A stretch of DNA of 64,000 nt from Aristolochia californica. Taxonomy: Eukaryota; Streptophyta; Magnoliopsida; Piperales; Aristolochiaceae. The position numbers and the translations under genes were made by a program. Shown piece by piece: positions 24,301-36,300 of this stretch (positions within the stretch are counted from its first letter, which is position 1; every line of letters starts with the position of its first letter). The DNA lies in assembly GCA_029961685.1 (NCBI GenBank), contig JARWKL010000010.1:4340001-4404000 (forward strand), written 5' to 3'. The notes below the pieces were generated by a model that saw nothing but the letters and a program-made list of their open reading frames with translations, was not told where the DNA came from and did no database searches.

Positions 24301-27300
24301 AATGGGGAATTCTACATATTTGAGGGCGATACTAGGATTCCCAATAGCACTACCATAAAAATTAAGTTTTAAGTGTCCAGGTGGCGGTGGAGTCCAAATA
24401 ACTATGTTAGGAGGATGAGAAGGAACTGTCATATGGGAACTAGTTGTGACGAAGGGAAGAATCCCTCATACTAGCAAACTCAAGTTGAGTATGGATCCAT
24501 GAAGAGATATGTCCTAGAAGCAACTTCATTTGCGGATCTGAACTTATAGTTAGATCTTCTATCATTCTGTTCTTTCCAAATTCCCCATGGAATATGGGCT
24601 AAACAAGCTGAAAGAATGATCTTACCCAGCTTTTGAATTCTAATATCAAGAATCATTCTTCACATAACAAAAGATTCATCTGAATGCAAAATTGTAGTCC
24701 AATCTCGTTTAGGATATGAGTCCATATTCTCCAAGAGAAAGGACAATGTAATAGAAGGTAATTAACTGTTTTGTCTTCCCTATTACAAAGTGGACTAAGA
24801 GGATAAATCATCTGATTTCCTCTTCTTCTCAAATTGTTCACAATGAGAATTTTGTTTAAGAGAGCACACCACAAGAAGAAATGGACTTTTAAAGGTCCCG
24901 ATATGTGCCAAGCCATGACAGCATTAGGAGAATTAACATTAGTTATCCATCCATTAAGAAATTTCTAAGTTGATGTAACCAAGAAGCAAAGGGGTCCCAC
25001 TATGCGCCAATATGTGCCAAGCCCTTATACTGAATTCTCCAACCGCATCTCCTTTCAATGCAATCTTCAAACTATTCTTTACATTGAACGGGTTCAATGG
25101 AAGCAAAGGGCCCGTGTTGAATTTCTTGAAAAGAGAAAAACTTTATTGACTTGTTGTAACATGAGCACATGATTCCCTATTTATAATAGAGGAAAGTAGT
25201 AGAGTCCAATTACAATTAAACTACCCTTGTCTTAATTACACCCAAAGTCTAACACTTTTTTTTTTTTTTAATTGAAAAAAAAGTCTTAACACTTAAAGAT
25301 AAGTTCCAACATAATTAAACAACTGAACATAAACAGAAGAATAAAATAACTAAAACACCTTTTAACTGAAACATTTCTGTGAAACCTCCTTCCATAATAA
25401 TTTTGGCTCTGTAAGACTTCTTATATTGAGAGTCATGTAAGACTCTTCCATATTTGGTTTTCAACACTCTCCCTCAAGCTGGAGTTTATAACTTCAACTT
25501 GCAACAAAAAAAATTCTTCACAAATACAATTTTTCTTAGATGCAAAAACTTCATCTTTTGTGCTCCCCCTTTCTTAAATATTTTGGTCACATAAAAATTA
25601 CCATAACATATGAAATAAAATATATCTTTCTTGTACTTCTTTATCTACTTCTCCCCCTCAAGCTGGAAGGTATCGGTGTAATTCAAATTTGAAACAAAAA
25701 CATAACTCCTATTTATTATCTCATCCATCAAGGTGTCCCGAGGATAAGAACTCAATCAAACACATACTCTCAAAAAGTAAAATGGGTGATGTATGTATAT
25801 AAAAGTTTGGAACCCACCTCAAAGGATTTCAATCAAAAGTAGTGATAATAATCAATAAAAAGGATAACGCCTATCACTCAAAGGACGATGATAAAAACCC
25901 ACTTAAGGGTACTCATTAAAAAGCCTCAATGTACTTAAAAAACACCCATATGTATATAAAAAGAGAAACTGATTGAAGCAACGCATAAGAGGTTGGGCCA
26001 AAGGGGTTGGTAAGAGTAAAAAAAGGATGGTAGGAGAAAGGTAACCGATAAAAAAGGGGTAATTGAAATACTTTCCTGATATTGTTGATCAATAACAACA
26101 ACTCAAAAAGTGAAGCAAAAAATTCGGTTTAAATTCAGATTTTCGCTTGTAACAAGATACCAACATGACCTTTAATTCTTCCAATTTATATATATCCTTA
26201 AATATAAATCATATTGACATGAAATTTTCTCCTTATGAAACTAGACTTAAATACCTTTCATCCAAGTATAATTTCTCTTCATAAAATATACTTTTGAGAT
26301 AAATAATCTGATAGATGTCACACTCTGTAATCTGCCCAAACTGAATACTCTTTCTCCTTTTGCCAGCATGACCATTGACTCTTCCAAAATCAAAATCTCC
26401 ATATAAAAGACTCAGATTGATAATTGGTTGAATAGGTAAGAAAATAGACTTACATATATTTCTTTTGATATATAATTCTCCATATAAAACCTCATTCTTG
26501 ATGGCATAAAACGGCTCGAAAGTTGAAGCTTTTTGTTGCTGCTCGAACCTCTTGCAGTTTGACTTTTGTTGCTTCAAATATCGATTTCTTTTTGTGGAAA
26601 ACTCCGATTGCCAAAATTCGATTTGCCTTGGAAAGTACGTCAATATATAATTTGCAATATGAAAAACTCAGTATGGAGGTGTGAATTTAAAGAAAACAAC
26701 GGGTATTGGAACTGAAAAGAGAAAAAAAAATAGGATACGAACCCAAACTACTAGAGATGATAGATCAGAAAAAGATCACATTATCTCTATGGGTTGACTG
26801 TGCCAGCTCACAGAACTTGCTCTGATTCCACGTTGAATTTCTAGAAAAGAGAAAAACTTTATTGACTTGTTGTAATCTGAGTAAATGAGCCCCTATTTAT
26901 AATAGAGGAAGTAGTAGAGTCCAATTACAATTAGACTACCCTTGTCCCAATTACACTGAAAGTCTAACACTTAAAGATAATTTCTAACATAATTAAAAAA
27001 CTGAACATAAATAGAAGAATAAAATAACAAAAACACCTTTTAATTGAAACTCTTTTATGAGACCTCCTTCCATAATAATTTTGGCCCTGTAAGACTTCTT
27101 ATATTGAGAGTCATGTAAGACTCTGCTATATTTGCTATTCAACAGCTGCTTCAAGTGGTTGGCCGAGGCTGATGCCAATGCAAAGTTTTTTTCATGCTAT
27201 TACCTCCGCCCTTCGGAGGACTAACCGAGTTACTTCCTTGTCTACTGACAACAAAGTTACCTTGGATAGGGCCTCTATTACTGATGCTCTTCTCAGTTTT

Positions 27301-30300
27301 TTCACAGATCTCTATAGGGAGGAGTGCCACCATTGTCCTTGTCTTTCTAGCCTCTGCTTCACCTCGATATCGCCCACCTTGGCGGGCATTCATTGAGTTT
27401 CCTTTCTCGGATTTGGAGGTGGAAGATGCGGGAAGATGCGGTCTTGGGTCTTCCTCGAGAGAAAGCCCTAGGGCCTGATGGGTATAATGGGAAATTTTAC
27501 AAAACTTGCTAGCCCACTTTGAGATCGGATGTCATTTCCATGGTCCGCAACTTCTATGATCGTGGGATCACCTTTAAGAGTGTTGGTACCTCTTATTGCT
27601 CTGGTGCCAAAGAAAGCTAATGTTGAGCACCCTCATGACTTCAAACCGACCAGCCTCGTGTCAAGCCCGTACAAGATCATCGCTCACGTCTTGGCTCACT
27701 GCCTCAAGGTTGTTCTTCCCGCCATCATCCACCGGGGCCATAGTGCTTTTATTACTGGCCGCGACATCCTTGACTCCACTATGGCCATGCATGAGATTGT
27801 TGATCATTTCGTCAAGCTGGGGCTCCTGCGGTTTGTCCTCATGAAAGGCTTTTTACCGGGTGAGTTGGTCCCTTCTAGATGACATTCTGTAGCACATGCG
27901 TTTTGGGGACAAATGGAGATTTTGGATACGCAGTTGTATCTCTTCAGCTTCTTACTCTCTGTTCGTCAATGGCACAGTCTGCGATTTCTTTTAGGGCTCG
28001 CGTGGCATTCGGCAAGGAGATGCCCTCCCCCCGCTTCTCTTCATCATTATTGCTGAATACCTATCCTTTATGTTCTACTCTGCCTGCAGTATTGGTTGGC
28101 TTGAGGCCGTTCTAATTAGAGTTGCTTTGATATTCCTTTGCTTCAATTTGCGGAAGATACTATTTACTTCGATACTGGCATGCTCGATCAGGTCCACGAC
28201 ATTAAAGCCCTTCTCCGCCTATTTGAGATCACTTCTGGTTAGAAGGTCAACTGGGGGAAGACAACAATCATGGGATATCATATTGACCCGCCCCTTCTTC
28301 AGCTCATGGCGAACACTTTGTGATGCTCGATTGCACTTACCCCTTCTTCCTACCTGGGCCTTCCTCTTATTGATTGTCGGCCCCAGATGGGATTATGGGC
28401 CCCAGTCATTGAGCAGCTTGAGTGCCGACTCTCCACTTGGAAGGGTAGGATGCTCTCCAAAGCAGGCAGACTGACTCTCCTCAACTCGTGCCTTGCGGGT
28501 ATACCCAATTACTTCCTCTCGTTCTAGCCCTACCCCGCCTTGATCTGTCGGCGCATCGACATGATCAAGAGGCATTTCTTGTGGTGTGGCACTGGCAATG
28601 AGTTCCATTATCATTTCTTCAGTTTGGATGATGTTTGTATGCCGAAGTCTTTGAGCGGTCTGGGGATTAGACACACTAAGGAGATGGGTTACACCCTATT
28701 AATTAAGTGGTTCTGGAACCTCAACTCCTCCTCGAGGTCTCTTGGAAACCAATGGTGGCCTCCAAGATGCGGCGTCTTGGGGATAGATGATTTTCTGATG
28801 GCATCAGTTGTCACCTCACCCCTATTTGGAAAGCCATGTTTCATCTGCTCTCAACTTTCCACGCTGCCATCCGATTTTTTGTTGGTGACGGCTCCAACTT
28901 ATGTTTTTGGACGGATTGGTGGTTGGGTGATGGCTCTCTTGCCTCATCCTACCCGTTGCTTCTCTAGCTCACCACTTGTCGTGATCTCTCTGTCTCTGAT
29001 GCTTGGGGAAATGGCTCTTGGGATCTTCGTTTGAGGCGCGACCTTACTGATGAGGAGGCCATTTCTAGTTGTGGCTTGATTGACGGTCTTGGTAGTGTTA
29101 AGATTCGCCCCCAGATGGCTGACCGGATGATCTGGCTACTTGATGACAACGGGCGTTTATCGGTCTCCTCAGCTTATCGTCATCTTATGGGTTGGACCTG
29201 ACCTCCTGCCCCTCACTCGGTCGCCATTGCTTGGCGTCTCTTGGCTCCTCCCAAGATGATATTGTTTCTTTGGAGTGCCTGCCGCAACAAGATTCTCACA
29301 GCTGACAACCTTATTAGGAATGACAATACTGCTCTTGATCCCCTTTGCCCCTTCTGCGGGCTGGAGGCTGAGATTATTAGCCACCTTCTCCTTCACTGTG
29401 TTTTCACTTGGCAAGTCTGGATTTCTATGATTGACAGCATGGGCCTCAGTTTCTGCATCCCCCCTGACCTGAGCACCATGTGCTATTACCCCTTTGGGGG
29501 TTGCCTTCCCAGTCTCGTCAAACTCTTGTTAGTTGTTTGCATTGCTTACATCCCTTGGTGCCTCTGGAAGGAGAGGAACTCCAAACGGTTTGATTTTGCC
29601 TTTTGCTCCACTGCTGAGGTGATCTGTACTACTAAGGGCCTCATCTCAATCTGGATCCACACTCAAAAAGAATTTGCTTGTCTCTCATGTGCTCCTATCC
29701 ACACCAAACAGAAGATTATTGCTTAGATGTTCGTTCCTTCTGCACTCCGCTGGGTGGCTGTTTGGGCGCCTCCTCCCACCGAATACTTTAAGCTTAATTT
29801 TAATAGCAGTGCCTTTGAGAATTTGGGTTTGGTTGGCTTTGTTGGGGTGATTTTTGATCTCGGAGACTTAGCTATTATATCATATTTTGGTCCTCTCGGC
29901 GTTGCGGACTCGACTAAAGCTGAGCTCTCAGGCCTCCTTCACGGCCTCTGCATTTTTCAGGATCGCTTCAGAGGTCGACTTATTGTGGAAGAGGACTCCA
30001 AAGTTGTCATCAGATGGTGCTTCACCGCCTCCTTCTCTCTATGCGTCACTGGTAGCTATTTCTTGATATTATGGATATTGTATACTTTATTACTTGTACT
30101 TGGTCTCATGTACTTAGATCAGCCAACACAACTGCTGACTTGTGTGCTAAATTGGGTCCCTCCCTTCAATCTCTTGTTGTTAGAGGATGCCTTTTTTTAT
30201 GTATTTTCTTGCTTTGCTTTGAAATAAAATATCACCGTTTCAAAAGAAAGTTATAAAACGAGTTATTATGTATTCAAGCTAGTTCTACTCTCTTTTGTAC

Positions 30301-33300
30301 TTTTTTATTTTTCTTCTTTAAGATGATGTAGCCCTAAGGGCATTATGGTCATTATATATCGTTTATAAATTAAAGAGAGGTGGAGGGTTGAGTTGCCATA
30401 TTGTTCTTATATTTCCACTCTCCCTCTTTGTCCAATCTTCTCTCGTTCTCCTTCTAATTCTCTTCTTCTTTTTCATTTGCTTTCTCTCCTTTTCACCTAA
30501 AACTTAAACTTTTTTTTTTTTTTTGAAATGATGTTGAATTTTATTAAGAGAGCTCAAACGAGCAGATTACACGAGGGGAAGCCTTCCCAAACAATGAGAG
30601 ATTACTGGGAGGTTCTGAATTTTGTCAATTTATCAGCCAAAGAATTGGTTGATCTAGGAATGAGGTTCCAATGATGACACAATGTCAGCAATACAATCAG
30701 TGATTGGCCAGTTGTGCCAAGGAGGGGAGCTTTCTTTTGAACACCAGCTGATGACAGTCTTTGAATCGCCTTCAATAATCAACTTGCTATGGAGCCGTTC
30801 TTTAAAGATTTGGAGGCCGAACAGAAGAACACTCACTTCAGCAGTATTTGAATAAGCAATACCCACCGGCCCTGCATAGGATAGAATAGGGTCTCCACTG
30901 CTATCTCTGAAAACACCACCAGCTCCAGCTGGCCCAGGACAACCTAAAGCACTGCTATCAAAATTGAGTTTGATGCAGTCGTAAGGGGGAGGATCCCAGG
31001 TGGCCATAACCGGATTCCTACAGGGGCCCGCTATGTATGCTATCAAACCCCAATTTTCTCGAAGGGAGACGCATGATAGAGAAGCAAACTCCTTCCTAGA
31101 ATGTAGCCAACTCGAGATAAGGCCCACTGCTTAAGAAGCTACATTATCCGGGTTGCTAGCCTTGGAGTTGAATCTCCGGTTGTTTCGCTCTAGCCATATA
31201 CACCATGGGACATGCACAAGGCATGCCAAGAGAATTATCTTGCCCAGCTTAGGAAGGTGTATCCCCATAACCATCTCAAATGTGCCAAAAAGGTCCTGAT
31301 GTAGCCCCATTTGAAGACCAATCTTCTGAAATATCTTCATCCAGACTTGCCATGAAAAGTCTCAATGTAAGAGAATATGCTGGATTGTCTCATCACACAC
31401 ACCACAAAGGGGGCAAGTGCGATCGGGGGCGGTGTAACCTCTTTTATGGAGGTTGTCAGAGGTGAGAATATGTTCCCTAATGGCCGTCCACACGAAGAAT
31501 TTGATTTTATTAGGCGCTGAGAGCTTCCATGCCAGGTTTGCCTTGTGCTCATGCATGATGTAATCTTGTTTTCAAATGTGAGAGTAGGTGGATGTAACTG
31601 TGAATCGGCCATTAATGCTAGGCTTCCATCTCAGTTTATCAACTGCATGCTCACGAATAGTAGTGCTGCTGAGTCTGGAGAGGAGAGAGCCCTGGACTTA
31701 AACTTAAACTTCAAGAATCATGAATTAAGGGTCCTGGACTTTATCATACGGCAAACATCTTTTGTAGCTGCAATTTGTGCTCTTTGGAAAGAGAGAACTA
31801 GTTGAACTTTCAGTAATAAATGTAGATCTTTTGGAGGTGGTTTGGAGGAATAATTTATTTTATCCCTTTTGGATCAGTGTTTTTTCTTTGTCTCATCATC
31901 TTTCTAGCTCAATTTAGAGATATTGCATTTTCTTCTGATCATTGGATTCCTCATAAGTTATAAGGTAGCCTAGGATCTGCTGGAGGAGGGGGAGTTATTG
32001 TTTATAATGTTTGCCTTGCCTCTTTTGGGCAAATATGATTCTTCCGAGGCTGAACTTTGAGCCCTTTTTGCCCCTTGTAATTGAAGGAGATTTATCCGTA
32101 GTCATTTTGTGGTTTTTCTCAGGGAAAGCTCCAACAAGGCTATTTCTCCCTATTTATGATGAGGTTGAAGCAACTAGTCAGCATCTTCAAAATTCGTTGA
32201 ATTTGTACTGATCATGGTGCAGACTCAATAGTAGATTCATTAGTGTGTTCAGATGTTACTTTACAATTCTTATTAGTTAGGACTCTTTTACTTTCGATGT
32301 TCACTGATTTTATTTACCCTTTTGTATTTTTTTCTGATTTTTAGTCCCTTTTAAGAGCTTTTTCTATATTGTTTTCTGTCTTTAATGACACCAGAGGCAC
32401 AAGATGGCTTAAATTATTAACTTAGTGCAGTTATGTTACACAAACAAATAGATAAAACAATGTTAGCTTGATATGGGTTATTCATTTGCATATCTAGTCC
32501 AGGATAGTGGTTATATACACGAATTTGATGTGGACCCTTTCTGTTAGATCTCTGTTCCATGTGGCGGTCCCTACTCCCTGCCCTATCATAGAAATTCTCT
32601 TCATTATCAGAAAGATCTCCTCATTGCATGAGAGAAATGTCAAGGAATTAGAACCTGGTTTTATTATGGCGGTCAACTATTTACAAGTGGCAATTGTTCT
32701 TTTTGTTCCTGGTTTTACAGGCATTTGAGTACAAAAGACTCTTATTTGACTACAATAGAGAGGTCAGGAGAGCTTCTAATGAGACCATGACCTGTCTTGT
32801 GAGCACTGTCAGGTACAGTCTTATCTGTAAACAAGTCTAGTTTAGCTCCAAAAGCTAGCGTAGACATGTTTCTGAATGCAACAAAGAGTTTATGCCTTCT
32901 TCACAACTGGAAATAAAGTTCTTTGAAATGAAAACATGTTGGAATTGAATTAGTCCTTTAGTTTCTCAATGGCATAATTTGTTCATGATGTGGCTGGCTT
33001 GACATTTGTCTTATTTTGAAAGCTCTTTTTGCGTAGGAGGGGCCTGGCACCTCATCTGAAATTCTTGATGGGACCATGGTGGTTTTCTCAGTTTGACCCA
33101 GTTCCAGAAGTGTCACAGGCTGCAAGGCAATCCTTACAGGTTCTTACTTTCTTGTCTTTGCCAGATGACTGGATTAAATGGCTAACAATATGTGGAATAG
33201 GTTTTACAGTCTCTATTGCTCATTTTGTACCTTCCTTCAGTTGTGAACGATTTGTCAAGAAGTATTTCCCTATTTTTGTTTTGTGATGATTCTATTTATT

Positions 33301-36300
33301 TTGTGTATCTCTCAGCATGTATATAAGGGTTATTATTTTCGGTCACTATAATATTGGGTAGATATTTTAGACAAGTAGCATGTGTAACCTTGGCCACTAT
33401 TGGGATGGACCTGGCTACTTAAACTGGACATGCGACCTTGGTAATGTGCGGTTAACCTGTTGATACAACCTGGTTGAATTGGTTTTCCTTTGACACGGCC
33501 AGCCCCCATGCTTTTAAACTTACTTTTCAGTTGTCTTTTGTCGGGTTGTTTTAACTTCTGTTGCATATTATCATCCCAAGGCTGTCATCTTTCTTTTGGC
33601 ACATTTTAGCATCCATTTCGAACTATCTGCTTGGTAGGTGATGCTGAATACATTTGGGTGCTCTTTCATTTTTTCTGCATTCAAGATTGTTGGCATCCTT
33701 GGTAAATGATGATCTAGCAGACGCTTACATGCCCAATTATTTTTCTTTTTGGCCATTTTATCTTTTGTTGAGTCTAAAAATGAAACTGTTGAACTGATTA
33801 TAAAATAGGTTTGATCTATTTCAATGTGACTCATTCTTAGAAGCTCCTAATATTCAGTGTGCTTCCTCATCCCGTATGTTTTCAATATTTATGCTGACTT
33901 TTTCTTTGCTAATTGATAGGCGGCATTTCCGACTGCAGAAAAGAGGTTGGATGCCTTAATTTTATGTGCAAATGAGATTTTTCTATATTTAGATGAGAAC
34001 TTAAAGCTCACACCTCAGGCTATGTCTGATAAAGCAGTTCCAATGGATGAATTAGAAGATATGCATCAGCGGGTATAGAATAATTCTCTTGCCATCTTTT
34101 CTATTCCGAGTTGATTTATTATATAATTAACTGTCACAACTGTTTCTATATTTTATGGGCATTATATATATACATATATATAATATATACATTTTTTTGA
34201 GAAAGATATATAATATATACATTTTTTTGAGAAAGATATATAATATATACATATACACGGCTGATCCAATACAAAAAACCATTTGGTGTGAAACATACAA
34301 AAGATCGGACGACTGAGATAGCCGTTGATCATGACCTGATGGCTGAGATAGTGTTTCACATGTTTCACACTAAATGGCTTTTCGTAATGGATCATCCCTC
34401 TATACACACACACACACACATATATCTATCTATCTATCTATCTATCTATATATATATATATAAGAATGTCATTTACTTCATCAAATTTTTGACAATGCCA
34501 CTATCTCAATTTATCATTAAAAATGATAAAAAAAGAAACAAAATCTCAAATAAATGTTGACATAAATCCATGGGACAACTAATAAATTTAGTATGAGAGA
34601 AATCAATTTTTACATTATTCAATCCACATTTGGTGGTTAAATAAATAAATAAATAAAATAAAAAAATAAATATATATATTAGGTTTCTGGCTTCCATAAG
34701 TTGTTAAATTGAGAGGAAATCTAGAGAGGGACTGAGAAAGAATGAAAGAGAGATTGAGTTTGAGAGGTGAGCTGAGGGAAGATAAGGAGGGAGAGAGAGA
34801 TGCACATGATGCAAAACAAGGGAAAGTTTATAATAAAAACTTATTACAAAGGACATGGATACTCTTCTCCTAATAACTTAAAGTGAGGATAAAGGAGTAG
34901 TGAAGACAAATTATAGAAATAACAGAAAAATAGTAAGTTCTAAATAGCCTTCTAATACTCCTCTCAAGCTGGTGTATACACGTCATAGATGCCCAGCTCA
35001 GAATATGCATCATGTAAGGTCCTAGTCCCACTGCTTTGGTGAAAATGTCTGCTATCTGTTTTTTTGAGGAAATGTACTCTATAGTCATGGTTTGGTCTTT
35101 CTACTTGCTTATGACAAAATGACAGTCCACCTTTATGTGATTGGTGTGGTCATGAAACATTAGATTTATTGCAATAGAGATAGCTGCTTGGTTGTTATAT
35201 TATAGACATATTGGCACTTGTCTTTGGCAAGTGAAACTCCTCTCGCAATGATTTCAGCCACAACATCTCTTAGACTGCATGAGCCATAGCCCGAAGCTAT
35301 ACTTATGCATTAGACTTGGCTACAACATTCTGTTTTCACTTCACCAAGTAACTAGATTACCTCCAACAAAAGTACAACACCCTGAAGTTGACTTTATGTT
35401 ATCTTGGGAATTTGCCTAGTCAGCATCTGCATAGCCTTTTATATACGAACATGTCCATGTGATTTACAAACCAAGCGTTAAGATATTGCAAAATTCTTTC
35501 TAAGGCCAGCCAATGTGAAAAATGAGGGTTATGCATATATTGAATTATGATACTAACTGGAAAGAACTTGGTGGAGTCCACTGGAATTTTCTTTAGAACT
35601 TCTTGTTACCTTTATTTTAGGGTCCACTGGAGTCTCCACTAATCTACACGCAAGCATTCCTATTACTTTCAACAGGTTGAAGACATACTTCCTTTGTGAA
35701 GAATGATTGCAACATCTCAATTCCTAGGAATTATCTCAACAACCCAAGATCTTTTGTTTGGAAGTGTCCATGCAGACCTTGCTTCAACTTTTGGATTTCA
35801 ATTTTGGCAATGCCTATAGCATCTACTATTTAATGGCGGCCCCCCAGAGGACTCCAATCATGACTGAGTGGGAGCCTCCCCCCAGTAATTGCATTAAGTT
35901 GAACTTCGACGGTAGTGCTTTGGGATGCCCAGGACCAGCTTGTGTGGGGGGTGGGGGGGTGGGGTTTCAGGAATCTTAGTGGAGATACTATCTTCTCCTA
36001 CGTTGGGCCTATAGACATTACAGATTCTACCACTACGGAGGTGAATACTCTTCATCTTGGGTTGAAGATTTTCAAAGACAGACTTCAAGAAAAGTTGTTG
36101 ATTGAGGGAAATTCTAAAGTGGTCATAAGCTGGTGCTCTAATTCAGCCTCTCCCCTGTGGCGGCATTGGCCAATTACTTCATCTATTGCAGATACTGTAT
36201 CTTCCATTTCTTGTACTTGGAATCATATTCTTAGGTCAGCCAATCCTATAGCTGATAGGGTAGCTAAATTTTGAACATCTCAACAATCTCTCATTGTTTG

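Larger units (their letters stand above)
17961..25029 (-). mobile_element. L1 LINE (outer), split by a full-length L1
   Basis: Poly-T at 17961-17975 is its 3' tail on the minus strand. The left piece (17961-18121) codes the end of the RNase H domain ([20 protein letters not shown]). The right piece (23935-25029) codes the zinc-finger-like region ([16 protein letters not shown], about 24653-24916) and the first part of RNase H (24000-24432, [14 protein letters not shown]). The two pieces join through the target duplication of the inner LINE at 18122-23934. A 144-bp LINE segment in opposite orientation interrupts it at 24190-24333. All frames are broken. The right boundary with the + strand LINE is approximate. 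Confidence 0.75.

Noticed and set aside
26233..26643. 136-codon minus-strand ORF as a gene
   Set aside because: It lies inside the internal region of a small LTR element, has no recognisable domain, and has no support from context.
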